Positions 24,436 through 37,385 of a DNA stretch of 64,000 bases are shown piece after piece; the stretch's first letter is position 1, and each line of letters opens with the position of its first letter. Position numbers and translations under genes: made by a program. Location of the stretch: positions 11,649,666 to 11,713,665 of the forward strand of contig CM038919.1 in assembly GCA_021904315.1 (NCBI GenBank), in the 5' to 3' direction. The stretch is from Sphagnum magellanicum. Its lineage: Eukaryota; Streptophyta; Sphagnopsida; Sphagnales; Sphagnaceae. The notes beneath the pieces are model-generated. The model made no database searches. It was not told the DNA's origin and was given only the letters and a program-made list of their open reading frames with translations.

Positions 24436-26065
24436 TAAATAGTCCAAGAGCACTGCATAATCTTCCAGTAAAATTACACCTGCCTTGCAACAAGATTCTT
24501 TCCATGACATGGAATTATTGGGGTTCGAACTTTGAACTCACAGCTGAGCTCCAATCAGGCCTAAAGTTCAAACTGATATGCCAAAACTGGGTTGCATAAA
24601 TCACAACTTAACATGGACTTATTTACCTTTCTTCCAACAATACCATGATGGAATTATGCACACATGAGCCGCATGTTTTTTTTCTACTTTCCTCAATCAT
24701 CACCTGTAGCCAAATTCACTTGGCTAATTCCTTGTGTGGATGATTGCCAGTGTGGCTACGTCACAAAATTGAAAAAGAAATCTTGACATGAGTGTGGTGA
24801 TCAATGAGTTTGGGTACCATGAACTACTTACTACACCACAAGGACTATCGACAATTCACAAGAGGGAAGCCAGAAACAGACCCATATGAGCTCATCAGGC
24901 AATCTGATCAATGAATGAAGGAAAGACTAATTTGCAATAATATGTATAGTGTGCAAGAAGTCCCTCCCTTTACAAAACATTGAAATCAAGGGTATCAGCA
25001 GAGGACATGAATTGCATATTGACATCAGTGTGAGCTTTTGAAATGTCCAAACCATTATGCAGATGCAGTTTCCGTAACATCCCAAATAAATAAATGAAAT
25101 CTCTTTGTCTCTCTCTCCAACTGTTGCAACTTGCATCTGCAAGCTTTTCAATTCTCCAAGCTTACAATGTCACGTTGTTGTTCCTCCAACATTTGCTAGT
25201 GTTTTTGAGGCCTCAAAACACCTAGGTACACATAAAAGTTTTTTCACCTCACAAAAGCCCTGGTTTCAGTAATGCCTACAGCTGAAGGTTTCACTATACA
25301 GAATGCCCATTGGAGGGGGCATTTCATTTTTCTAAATGCCCTCCAAAAGCAAGCGGACAAATACATAATACATTGGGTAATGTGCCCTCCAAATACACTA
25401 CAAAATTCTCAATAAGGTTTTACAAAAACAAAACCCATCTCAAGATTCTTGAGGTTGCTGAAATGTGTCTTCATGAGGAGCTGAAAAGCCTTTGTCACTG
25501 CCTTCTTCTGTACAAAGTTGTGCAATTGATGTGGATTTCTTGCTGAAACCACACACCTGCTCTGTTGCCAAGCAGAAAATACATAGAAGATTGACTTTCT
25601 CACATCAGTATTTGAGGAGGTCCTTGTGACTAATATAAATGCTATGATTTCCATGTTTTTCATTACATAGAAACAATGCTTAGATGAGGCTGTTATGGAA
25701 GCAGTGAGCTTAAGGAGGCAATGGCACAAGGAGATGTGTTAACATTCACTGAGAAAAAAAAGCATTGCCAGAGTAATGCAATACTGTTTTTGGAATTTTT
25801 GTAAGAAGCTCACAAGATCAGTGAGGTGCCTGAAAGGTGCGAAGTAGGTAAACCTTAGGTTTGCAACCCTCTTCTTGTAGAATTTCCTCAGCATCTTAGA
25901 ACTTGGTATGTTCTTTGATTGTTCTTGCACTAGACATCGATTTTGTTTTGTGTTCAAGATGAACATCATCATCCCTTGCAATCTTGCTTGAAAAAAGCTT
26001 GCAATTTCTGCAACTTTGTTCAGTTTTGTCTCTTAAATTTTTGTTGTGTTTGCTTAACTACTGTA
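24436..26065. other. Intergenic, no gene recognised
   Basis: Less AT-rich than the surroundings. Minus-strand frames at 25409-25729 (106 aa) and 25739-25981 (80 aa) have no motif I recognise. Segments around 25200-25400 and 25740-25940 read like UTR or intron sequence, which together with the coding-like piece that follows could be an eroded gene. Confidence 0.35.
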
Positions 26066-26376
26066 GAAACTGGCAGTGGATTACCCACTGAGAAAAATTC
26101 CAGTAGCTTTGTGGGAAACAATGTCAAGGTGGAAAAAGATGATGAGCAAGGACTATCAGATGAGGCTTTAGAGACTTGGGGAGTGTACCAAATGAGCAGC
26201 ACCTACAATCAAAATGAAATTCAAACATCTGATTGGAAAATTTGAACATCTCCCAAATGAGTAGAATGGATCTAGAGGAATCCTGTTATGACGAGCTGGA
26301 TACTCTCCCTGAGTTTTGTAGTTCAACAATCTTCAAAACACCCATACTTACTGAAACCGAAACTCTTTTTATGTAG
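26066..26376 (+). pseudogene. Coding-like gene fragment, unrecognised
   Basis: After a pyrimidine-rich stretch and a CTGTAG acceptor-like site, the plus strand gives a hydrophilic frame (GNNVKVEKDDEQGLSDEALE, then WGVYQMSSTYNQNEIQTSD) ending at a stop at 26243. A one-base shift continues it as LNISQMSRMDLEESCYDELD, then TLPEF, to a stop at 26374. Acidic, Ser-rich, not low-complexity: more like a real last exon than noise. The frameshift suggests a pseudogene or a missed splice. Function unknown. Confidence 0.3.
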
Positions 26377-26632
26377 TTGTGTATCTGGTGTTTCTGCTGA
26401 AAGTCATGTGCACTGTTGCAACTCCTTAATATGAATCATAGGCTCCAACTGCTTAAACTATGTCTCCTCAAGATTCAAGTGTTGATGATATTTGAATCTT
26501 GATTCTTGACATTTTTATCTCCTCATATCGAAAGGTGGGTTTTTTTCTTTTGCTTCAAATTTGCGGGTGCAAGTCAATGGCCACAAGATGTGCACTAGGT
26601 CTTTACACCCAGTGCCTATTAGTCCCTTGGCT

Positions 26633-26655
26633 TTAGGGTTTAGGGTTTTAGGGTC
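26633..26655. repeat. Short telomere-like TTTAGGG tract
   Basis: Three TTTAGGG-type units with a slipped base. Interstitial and short. Confidence 0.7.
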
Positions 26656-27134
26656 AATGGGGAGGTTGCCTTATTAAAAGGTGAAATACAAGTGAAACTC
26701 CTATGATTATTCTAGTGTGCAATGGTGTATTTATTCAGACTACAATTTTTGGTGCATTGCCATGGCTTGATCTTGTGGCCTTGTAGGAGGTGTATAGGCC
26801 ATGTATCTATCATTGTGAGCCTACTACAATCGTGCATCCCACACCATGTGTGTGTATATGCATATTATGTAGGCCTCAATGAGTTAATAGATTGTTGTCA
26901 AGCCTTGGGTGAACCCTCACCCACACCCGTACCATGGCATGGTATACCATGGTATAAATTAAGATCAATTCCAATATCTATCATGTTGACATCTTTATGT
27001 GAGAATCAACATTAAGCAACTTTTGGTGTACCTAAATTTGTAAAGAAAACTTGAAGTTTATTGTCGTGTTTGAATGATTATTGGATGCATGATCAGTATG
27101 GCAAAACTCAACATCCATGGTTAGGACATATTGT

Positions 27135-27330
27135 GACTATTGTAGCCTAGGGTCAATTTCCATATGGACAAAATGAATAATTTTTTTTTTTCAAAAATTA
27201 ATTCATTTTCATAAATTTGATTTGCTTTTCATGATGTTCTATGATATCCTCATGCAAGGAGTGATATTATTTAGTTTGTGGCTTGTGATAATTATGATGG
27301 TTTTCAACAACCCAACTTCAAATTTCACAA
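27135..27330. repeat. Dispersed repeat R1, copy 1
   Basis: Shares ordered blocks with 47395-47580 in the same orientation: GCCTAGGGTCAATTTCCAT, TTCAAAAATTAA, TTTTCATGAT, TATGATA then CCTCA, and TGTGATAATTATG then GTGTTCAAC-like text. Probably a fragment of an older transposon; no coding motif. Confidence 0.65.
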
Positions 27331-27674
27331 AAAAATGTTTCACAATTTTAAGGTTAGTGATAACATTTTGAAATAAATGTTATAAATTAATGCTGTGTTT
27401 TTACATTTTTGATTTAAAATAATAATAATGTGTAGTTATTGATTTTGAAATTTGAGACATGTGATATTTTTATTATTATAAAACTATACACTTAAATTAT
27501 TTTATGGTCGGAATTTGTAAAATAAATATTATGTCATAATTTGATATTGACATGTTATGACATAAATGCAATACATTAATTGCATAAAAATGAAATTACA
27601 TAATCACATAATTTTATAATAGTTCGTGAAATTGAAATAAATATGTTTATGTGAGATGACATTATTTGTCACAA

Positions 27675-27744
27675 GGGGAAGGTGGTGGTCGAATCATCAA
27701 GGAGTTGGTGTGTGGTTGACGAAGTCAAGGGTTCACCTCCTTCC
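27675..27744 (+). mobile_element. tRNA-like element, possible SINE head remnant
   Basis: GGTGGTCGAATCATCAAGG resembles an A box and, 35 bases on, AAGGGTTCACCTCC resembles a B box; outer GGAAGG and CCTTCC could pair. There is no convincing anticodon arm, so this is read as a degenerate tRNA-derived repeat and not a tRNA gene. Confidence 0.3.
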
Positions 27745-29162
27745 AATAACATTGAATTCCATGACTACATAGTCAAAATGAACACTTGTGACCTACACAA
27801 CTACAATCAATCAAATTAATCATTTTGACAATGGTTTAATATGACTATATTGATATTGCAATATTGTCAAAAAAAATTTAAAAATAATAATATAAAGGTT
27901 TGGCAATGGATATGCCCACAAATTGGGATAAATTGATCTAACTAAACCAATTGCCAAACCTTTTTAACTTTAAAAATGTGTGTGCACATGTGTTTTGTTT
28001 GTTTGTTTGTATTTCTTTTCCTAAAGATGATTAACCATGTCCTTGTATTATGAATTTATGATAAAAACAATGGGTCTTGATCAATCATAAAATCATGCAA
28101 TCATGTGTGTCACAAAAAACCATAAACATAATCACAAATGTATAATACATCTATTTCATTGTTTGATTAATAACAAGTTGTTACACTGCAATACATGATG
28201 GAACAAGTTGTGACTAAAAGTTTCATTCTATAACAACTACAAATATTATATCAAGTTTTTAAAGAAAAAAAGTACATGCTACTATTATCATAATGTTAAT
28301 ATGTTCCTCAAAGTTATTCAAGAGGGGTTAATCCATTTACCTATTAAAAAAAAAAATCCTAGTGATACAAAAATTAATAATGCCCACACCCAATAGTGAT
28401 GATATTGGAAATATTCGCCCAAATTCAAGAAATGCCAATCTTTGAAAGTCTTAGGATTTTTAATTGTTATGTTTTGACATTTTTTTAATCACCAAATCAT
28501 TGGTGATAACTTTCATCCTTCAGCACAAAGAAAGGTGTTGAGTTTATACTTTGGAAATCCTCACTTTCTGAAACTATACATTGAGGCAGTCATTACTTCA
28601 AGATGATATGCATGTATAGTTTAATTGTCCTAGGGACGTTTGATCTCTTCAAAAAATGATATGTTATTCTTTTTTTTCGGGTTAAGATTAATTTTTTGGG
28701 TGATATTAATCAAGCCTAGAATTCATAATAATATTTATAATTGTTAGCTTAAGTTTAGAAAACTTTGAAAATTTAACATTTTAGGGTTTCAAAGTTTCAA
28801 TGTGAACAAGGTATTTTTGGTGTTTATCTAACATAGGAAGAGGGTGAATGGAAGATTCCTTCTCATCATTGATTTTCTATTATTAGTAGACATTATAAGT
28901 ATTAATCAATGTTAGTAGGCATAGTCCTTGCATTATCCTAATGAATATTCATATTTGTTAATGAAGAAAATAAATTTACCACCATTGCATTGATATTACT
29001 AACATTATTTAAATATAATCAATTGTGTTGCCATTCCAATTTAACTCATATATGCTAAATTTTTTCAATAAGTTTGATGATTTTGGGTAAAAGCACATTA
29101 AGGTTGCCCCATTTTAGGAAAATATCATGAAATGTTAAGTTTTTTAATAGTATTTATAAATT
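27745..29162. other. Intergenic, AT-rich
   Basis: No frame above 60 codons with recognisable features. A hairpin-like pair TTTGGCAATGG (27899) and CCAATTGCCAAACC (27948) is present. Nothing else supportable. Confidence 0.45.
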
Positions 29163-30448
29163 CATTATTACAATTCATGGTTTTTCAATTGGGTTTTTTA
29201 ATAAAAAAATATTCACAAATGACAGGCATAAAAAAACCACCTTACCTACTTACCTACTTAACTTGGTGAAGTTAAGTTGGTTAGCTAGGTAGGTGTTAGT
29301 TTAACCTACTTAACTTCACCAAATTACCTTAGTCTAACCTACCTACCCTAGCTATTTAAACATGTGCATAAATTGTAAGTATAAAAAATTGAACCCCAAA
29401 CCTTCACAATTATAAATTAAGTCCTTACCAGTGGATTGCACCATTAAAAATGTTTAACTTTTATGCTTTTTATTTCACATGTTTATTTCACATCATTCAA
29501 CATAATGAATAAACCTAGGTGATAATTAATGGCTAAAATTAAGCTAAACATAATGGTTAAATTAAGTGGTTAAACTTAGTGATTTAAAATAATGACTAAA
29601 CTTGATGGCTAAACTCAATGACTTAAAGTAATGGCTAAACTTAATGGTTAAATTCAATGATTTAAAATAATGACTAAATTTAATAGTTAAATTCAGTGAC
29701 TTAAAGTAATGGCCAAACTTAATGGTTAATCTTAATGATTCAAAGTTATGATTAAACATAATGGCTAAATTTAGTGGCTAAAATTAATGATTTAAAATAA
29801 TAGCTAAACCTAGTGATTAAATTTAATGACTTAAAATAATGGTTAAACCTAGTGGCTAATCTTAGTGATTTAAAATAATGGTTAAACATAATGGTTAAAA
29901 TTCAGTGGTTAGAATTAAATAAATAAATGGGTGGATAAGTAAATAGATAATATGTATGTAAATGGGTAGGTATGTAGGTAGGTAGGTGAAAAGGTGTAGG
30001 TAAATAGGTAGGTAGGTAAGTGGGTGCGTGGGTAATAGGTAAGTAAGTAATTAATCATGTAAATAGGTGGATGAATAGGTAGGAGGTAAATACATAGGGT
30101 AGTAGACCATGTTGTATTTGAATAAAGATCATTAGATTAAATGTTCAACTTGATTAAATATCAAATTTGATCATTTTTACTAAAGATCATTAACCATTTT
30201 GACTAAATGTTCAACTTCACTAAAGACCATTGATTATTTTGACTAAAGATCATTGACCATTTTGACTAAGGTTGTACAACTTGACTATTGTATCTAATCA
30301 AATAAATCATTATAATCAAGTTGATTAATCAACAAATATATATATGTCACTCAAGCCTTTGACCTTTAGTCAAAATGTACATGTCCATTAGCCAAAATGA
30401 CAAGTTAATTAGTTTGAACCTTTTAAAAAACCATAATTTGTAATAGTG
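29163..30448. mobile_element. CACTA-like DNA transposon, copy B
   Basis: The right end reads TTGTAATAGTG preceded by AAAAAACCATAA; the left end is CATTATTACAA then TTCATGGTTTTT, so the first CACTA base triplet carries one substitution. The right 170 bp closely follows copy A (CATTTTGACTAAGGTT, CAAGTTGATTAATCAA, AAAATGTACATGT). The interior holds TTAAAATAATGGCTAAAC-type satellite (29510-29910) and GGTAGGTA tracts (29930-30090). The left subterminal part includes CTTAACTTGGTGAAGTTAAG, a hairpin. No transposase ORF. It is less than half the length of copy A. Confidence 0.62.
29380..29446 (-). other. tRNA-like module inside CACTA copy B
   Basis: Minus strand: TGGTGCAATCCACTGGTAAGG, spacer, then GGTTTGGGGTTCAATTTTT. 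Same position and spacing as the module in copy A, with the box-like words better kept than their surroundings. Confidence 0.35.
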
Positions 30449-33400
30449 GTATTTTTTGTGACATAAAATTTATGCAAACATTTAAAATTGTTCCATCCCA
30501 ATCAATGGTCAAAATGTAAAATGATTTACAACTAGTTCAATTTGCAACCATTTTAATTTTCATTAATATCATTCACCACCCAAAGTTTCATGCAAAAATA
30601 CTTTCTACAACCCAAGTTTTGAATTATATTTTAAAATTTTCATACTTTTTGACATATAATTTTGTGATAAATTTAATATATTTGAAATTTTCTATCATTT
30701 AATAATTTTCTTTTTAGAAATGGTTAGCCAAGTTTGAAGTTAATCAAATCTCTTCAAAATTCGCAAAAACAATTCCATTTATAAAAATGCATTTCAAAAG
30801 AAAATTCAAATGTTACAAAATAGTGTTTGTGATTACAATATTTGTGGGACTTTTGTGTGTTTTTACTAGTGTTAGGTAGGTATCAAAAATGCCTATGGGT
30901 ATCACCAATTCATCACTCACTTATCCCTATTTGAAACGTTGATTGAAACGTTAATCATCAATTTTCACTTGTATGAAAATTGGATGAATGAGATTGTCAT
31001 GTGTCATTGGGATGCCATTAATGAGGCCCAATTCCACCATATATTATAGTTTCTTTTTGTTTATTGGTGTTACAATGAAGGTTCCCAACATTAGTGCCTT
31101 AAGAAATATCCTTGGGTGTCTACAATAAAAAAATAATGTAAAGAGTGGGTTGAAAGGATTGGGGAAAAAATTGGGCAATAGACTAGCTATTGGGACCATG
31201 AAGGGTAACCAATTTAACTTTTTCTTTTTGGGTGATAAATAGTCAACATGGGATGAATTGGCGGGTTGTGGGGGGGGGGGTGTTTGGGGTTGGGGTGGAA
31301 CAAGAATGATGGGAACATTGATGTGTAATTGAAGCAATGGCAAGGGTGTCAAGGTGAAACATAATTTTCTTTTCAACAATGGGCAAGTGATGAGTACCAA
31401 CATTATGAGAACATGGGGTGATTTGCAACTAGCCTTGCAACTAGGGTTTTTGAGTTGCAATGATCATGTACAAATCATTGCAATTCATCATATGTGAAAA
31501 TATATACATATGCAATTCATGTAATTCAATTACAACTATGTAAGAACAACTATTGTGTAATTTTAAATGCAACTAGTTTACAACTATCATGATAACGTCA
31601 TGTTGATGCCATTTTTCATTGATATATCAAAATCTAACACATGGCATTATGGGGATTTTTGGGTGATTTAAATAAGTAGATAAATATATCAATCTTCATC
31701 ATGCATTATGATTATTTTGTTTATATTGGTCTTAGATTATGACATGTGGCATAATAAAAAAATCTCAAGTGACATATTAATAAATAATATAATAATATAA
31801 TAATAAAAAATATTATTTAAGTAACTATGTAGGTCAATACATAAGCATAGGTATGTAGGTATGACATACTTACATACCTAGGTTACATACTTAACTATTA
31901 CACTACATATTTACTTACCTACCTAGGTATGTAGGTTAAAAAATAAGACTAATTGCTTTCTTACCTAGGTAGAAAGGTAGGTAGGAAGGTAAAAGTATAG
32001 GTGATTTAAAGAGTATGTATGTAAATACTATTTTATTTTATTTTATGTTTTTTTTTTAGAGTTAAAATTTTTTGAGTTCATCCCAAATTGACACATGGTA
32101 TTTTAATGTGAACACACAAGAAAATACACCTTTGTTATATAATTTGTGAAATGATATTCAAGGAAAAAACTTATGGGTTAAATCTTTTAGTTGCACATTA
32201 ATTACAAATTGGGTTGTAATTAAAAAAAGATTTTGCCACATTCCTTCTATTCATTTTTAATTTTTTAAATTCGAAAATTAAATAAGTAATTATTTTATAA
32301 TTATATATCTGAATTCATTATTTGAAATAGTCATTTGAATTAGTTTTTTGAATTAATCAATCTAATTTAAATAATTATTTAATCAGTTATAAGATAATTA
32401 ATCATATGGATTCCCAAAATTAATTATTTGGATTATCTAATAATTAAGTAAATTATGTGTTACTGAATATAGTCAATAATTAATAAATTATTGAAAAAAA
32501 ATATTAAATATTAAATATGAATTAGGGTAGAATACATAGTTATCAAAAACTAATTATCTGAATTTTTGAATTGATGATTAATTTTTTTAACTTAATATCT
32601 TTATGAATAAGTTTAATTTTAAATTTTAATTAATTAATTAATTATAAGTAAATTATTTGAATCAATTAAAAAATAATTTTCTGAATTAAAATGATTAATT
32701 AAGATTAAATATTAAATAATTTTTAATTCTTAATAATTCATTAATAAAAATTAAAAATTAAATATAATTTTTTGGTTATTAATTTATTAATAATTGAATA
32801 TTAGTCACAAAATAGTGGAAAAGTAGTATTTATGTAGTGGGAACATAATGAAAACATAATAGCATAGCTAGTTATATCAATGGGATTGATAGTCGACAAT
32901 TAGTTGCAAGTGTCATATTTACTGGGCGGTGGAAGTGTGTACACTTGACATGATCGTTTGTGTCAACTGCATACGTTAGTTGTAACGTAGTTACTAATTG
33001 GATGCTACATTTACACCAGTTATAAAGTAGTTGCCACATGCAATTAAAGTGCAACTTTGTTAAAAAGTCGAACATGATTACATTTATATGTATGATGAGT
33101 ACATTACATTGTATAAGTGTCCCATTTGCAATTAAGTTGAAACTATAGTACAATTTTTTGATTTTTTGATGTGACATTTTATTTATTAATTGTTCATATT
33201 TCCATGCTCTAGTTGTATTGTAATTGTACATTAGTTGTTTTGGAACTTTAGTCACAATGCAATGTGGTTCTAACGAACATGATTTCTTATAGTGTAATGA
33301 AGGCACTAAGGGATGATGGGGTGGAATGGTGGGGGAATATAAAAATATTTCAGGAAATGGATGACCAACGATGGATGAAAAGAGGCAATGAAGGGGCACA

Positions 33401-35424
33401 AGGGTATGAAAGGGGCAATGGGATGTTGAAGGGCATGGGGTGAAAAGAATCCCCCCCACCCCAACTATTTTTAGTGTTTCAATAGTGAACAATGTGGGTA
33501 ATTGGTGGGAGTGCAACAATCATAGATTATTGTGGAATAAAGTGTGACCATTTTGCTTATCAAATATGTGAATTTATGTATGGTGTAGGTATGTTTGGTT
33601 TTGTAAATTATCATCATTCATAGTTTTCTTTTTATTACTTTTGTTTTGCATTTCATTTTGATATACTTCATTAGTTTTTATTAGATATGTCCCAATTTTA
33701 TTTTGCATCGAGGTGATTTGTGCCATATTGCCTATTGATCATGTGATTCACAAAACCTACATGTGTATTATCCTATGTTTGTTTGTTATCTTTTTATTTC
33801 TGTCCTAAAAAGTCATTGATTGTGTATGAACTAAATAGGAAATAGAGGAGGTAGGTGCAATAAAATCTTCAAATTCGCAAAAGGATGATTACAAATGGGC
33901 ATATCTTTCTGTGTTTGGAACCACTAGGATTATGAAGGTATGAGATAAATAACAAAAACCACTCTGGAAATTTCACTAGTGTAAGTGGAGGCAAATTTAT
34001 GTTTTTGGAGCGAATTTTTGTTCTTTTAGACAAAAAAAAAATCTGGGAAATTTTGGGAAAATGTGCTTTTGTATTGTTATTTTGACCAATTTTGCTATTT
34101 TTGGGGTAAAATTCACCAAATTTTTGACATCACAATTATGGCAAAAAAACATTAATTGGAGGGCACCTCCTAGAGTGGGATCTGACATCAACACAAAAAT
34201 CCAACAAAAGATTGATGGCCAGAACCATCAAAGGGGAGACAAAAAGGGAAGGCCACAGAAAGGCCAAAAGATGCACAACCCACAGGAACCAAAAAAAAGG
34301 GAGAGAGCTAATCCCTCTCATGGTAGGGACATCTAGTCAATGTCTGTGCCTTGTGTTTTGTAGTAAGGTGTTTTGATTTTTGGGTGGTATCTCCTGTTTT
34401 TTTAGAGCCTTTTGGCCTTGCCTATCAAGGCAAGGAGGATATTGTGTTTAGATTCACTATAGAGTATAGTAGCTTAAGGGATTTTGGCCCCTAGGTAATA
34501 GATCTATTTTTTATTTGAGGATTTTTAAAAAAGATGATATTTCAGCTTGTGTTGAAACTTGAGATTAGTTATACTAGAGTTATAATTTTTTTATTTCTGG
34601 ATTTTGGTTTCTTTTAGAGGATTTTTTGAAGATTATATTTTTGCATGGTGAAATATTTGAGTATCCATAATTCTTGTTTTGCATTAAGATACTTTTTAAT
34701 GTAAATGGCAAGGCCACACACAGTGTGACACAGCCCTTGCTTGTAACATCTACCATGAAGTGCTGGTTGGTGTGTGTAAATTTTGGCCACTGAAAGAATT
34801 CACTGACACTAGGTACTACTTCCATGCAGGAAATGAAAAACAATGCAAGCTCCTCAGTGAAGTGGGCTTCTTTCTCCTGTCAGATTTCCAAAGGAACCCT
34901 AAAAACACTGCAAACTAATGAGGGGAGGAGGTGGGGAGGGAGGGTACAAGGCATGATACAAGCCGATGAATACAATTATTGTTCCATTTGGCACAGATCA
35001 ATGCAATTTTTCATCATTGTGAATAGAAAGATGAGTACAAATGCTTTTTGGTATGCTTCCAGGTTAAAAATTTGGATGAAAATTCCTCAATTCCAAGATG
35101 TGTAAAAATATATTTTTGCCCATAAATTATATTCTCCATTCCTTAATATTGGGCCAATATATATTCTGATAATTTATTATCATAAATTAGTTATATACTA
35201 GTGTGGCCTGTGCTGTTGGCTCAAGTGTGAACCCATTACAAAATACGGAAACTCAACATGTGAAAATTGTTTTGCAATGTATGTATCAATTTTTTGAGCA
35301 GCCAAATACGACAGGAAATCATGCTTGAATTGAATGGTAAGCCATCAAATGTTACCGTGTCCTCAGCTGATTTTTCCTTACAAAACCTACTTTTTGGGAA
35401 TTTATTTGAATTTTCAGCAGCAGA
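30449..35424. other. Intergenic, very AT-rich with simple repeats
   Basis: 32270-32790 is nearly pure AATTAATTA-type sequence. 31270-31280 is a poly-G run. A 215-codon minus frame at 32872-33519 has no domain, is rich in His/Tyr/Leu and follows a simple-sequence stretch, so it is not called as a gene. 34010-34165 is another poly-A/T decayed segment like those at 11.5 and 44.8 kb; the following basic frame (to 34336) has no family match. Confidence 0.45.
31830..32015. repeat. GTAGGTAT/ATACCTAC tetranucleotide tract with inverted halves
   Basis: GTATGTAGGTATG words on the left face ACTTACATACCTAGG words to the right, then GGTAGGTAGGAAGG. It can fold on itself and resembles the GGTA tracts inside the CACTA-like elements. 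Confidence 0.6.
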
Positions 35425-35735
35425 AATCATTTAAAAAACAACATCTCCGACATTCTGACTCCAAATCTTACCAAATAGATTCCATTAAATCCAGATCATC
35501 AAGATCTTTCCAACAACACCAAAGGCACATTCCAATTCCTTCGAAATTTTCAGCTATGATTTAATTTAATTTTCAGTGAAGAAATCATTTAATATTTAAG
35601 AACTTTTGTACCGCAAGTCCAAACATCATGGAATCAAGCCCATGCACCCCTCCTCATCGAGAGCTTTCCAAAGACACCAAGAACATGATCTAAAGCATCC
35701 CAGTTCAGTGGATCTCATAACTACAAAACAAACTA
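35425..35735. repeat. Degenerate repeat R2, two units
   Basis: Two successive units each holding ATCATCAAGATCTTTCCAA or CTCATCGAGAGCTTTCCAA, then ACACCAA, then a GCACATTCC/GAACATGAT-like block. The same order recurs at 46785-47035. Such blocks are common in untranslated parts of plant retroelements; that origin is an inference. Confidence 0.5.
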
Positions 35736-36654
35736 CCTTCCTTCATAGATAGATAGATATGAGCAGCAGTCAACTTGCAAGGCAAGTCACACTCACCTGA
35801 GGACCAACTTAAGTGGGATACAAGTGCACCAATGATGGTGGGTTGTTCAGTAGAGGGTTATCTGTCGGGTTCAGGTTCCCAAGCTAACCATGGTGGTTAG
35901 CTCAGTTGTTTTTTTTACTACCTATCTAGTACCATATTTGCTATCTAGTAGAAAGTAAATGGTCACCCACCAAACTACCCTGCAAATACATCAGTACATA
36001 TCTCAAATAGCCCAAACTGATATAACACATGCTCTAATGTATGTGTATGGTCTTAGACTCAACTTTTGTATCCATTGTTTTTGGGTATTTCGAATGTGTT
36101 TTAAAACCTAATGAATTAGTTTGACTTTCAAATTGGTTCGAATGATATTAATGTTAACATCTTTTTTCATATCAAAATTTATATTATCATTTCAAAAAAA
36201 ACAAACAAACATTGGTCTTGAAAAATATCAATCTTAATATAAAGTGAATTTCACCATTTTGAAAATTTGCAAATGGAATTTGATCCAAATATTTTCACAA
36301 ATAGGATAATTCTTTATTTGATTTTTTTGATCATAAGTGTTATCAACTTTCAAAATATTATGTTTTAAAGTTTTAAAAACATTGTACAAGCACATTATAC
36401 AAACATATTGTGAGATAAAAATTCATATTCAATATTTTGAAACTTTAAATGGACTATCATAGTCCATTGTTAAAGTTCATGTATAATTGGCAATTCATGT
36501 TTTTTTCATAGGTAAAAGATTTCACACATTAACTTCCCATAAATGGGTTCCTTGTTTATATATATCTAATAAGAGTTTAAAATTTTATGGAATGATGGCT
36601 CAAAAAGTATCATAATGAAAATCCATTTTGTCCATGTAATTTGTAGCTACCCTT

Positions 36655-37385
36655 TCATCTTTTTCCAAGAATCCTAGCCAATATGTTGTGCTTGTTTTCA
36701 TTGATCTCTAGCCCAATACCTAATTTGAAATTGTACAAAATGGAAACTAAATCACATTGACCCTTGATTGTTAGAAATGTATCATTAACATATTGCAACA
36801 TCACCTATTGTCATCCCTTCTTCACAACCGAACTTGTTTTATGTCATTCCTTTGTATGGTTTGTTTCACTAACACATTCATGGGTTCTCTGACTTTTATA
36901 AAGAGATAAGGAGTGAGTGAGCACTCTTAATGTATCCCTTGTCTAAGCTTAAAGGAAGAAGAGGGATGGCCATTGACATGAATAGCCACATCTACACCCT
37001 CACAAAACATATGCACCGTGCTAATGAACTTGTCCACCATTCCAAACCGGGCTAGAACTCCAAACAAGAAATTGCACAAAAGTTTATCAAAGGCCTTGGA
37101 AGAATCAAGTTTAGGAAAAATTAGACTTTGCATAAACCTTTCTGCTTGATTTCAGAATCTTCTATACTAGAAACATAGTTATCCAGGGTGTACTACATCC
37201 TTTTGAAGATGGGTTACCATCACATTTGAACAAGAAATTCACGTCCACAATGGATCTTGTCATTGCCATCCAAATTCAACCACACCAACATGATAACTTT
37301 TTAAGAAAAAACATGAATTGTGTGACATCATCAATATTTTCTCTATTGAGCCGCAATTAACTTAACCCAATTTTTGTTAAGCATA
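36655..37385 (-). pseudogene. LINE (non-LTR) reverse transcriptase relic
   Basis: On the minus strand the frame at 37133-36927 reads LDSSKAFDKLLCNFL, then VLARFGM, then AIHVNGHPSSSFKLRQG, the standard order of LINE reverse transcriptase (D..KAFD..W, then the (R)QGCPL region). Beyond a stop it continues as SLTPYLFIKV and, after a frameshift, QYVNDTFLTIKGQ, where active relatives have a YADD box. The first Asp of that box is Asn here, so the enzyme is dead. Further fragments (GIGLEINENK) follow. No endonuclease domain or poly-A tail was found. Confidence 0.72.

Noticed and set aside
27675-27744. Functional tRNA gene
   Set aside because: Box-like words are present, but the arms do not pair convincingly and no anticodon loop can be placed.
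32872-33519. 215-codon open frame on the minus strand
   Set aside because: No domain, signal or conserved motif; Tyr/His/Leu-biased text next to simple sequence, and the start lies in a region with poly-C. Length alone is weak evidence in such AT-rich DNA.
35899-35925. GTGGTTAGCTCAGTTG as the 5' part of a tRNA gene
   Set aside because: The text runs into poly-T and has no anticodon arm, TPsiC arm or acceptor partner.
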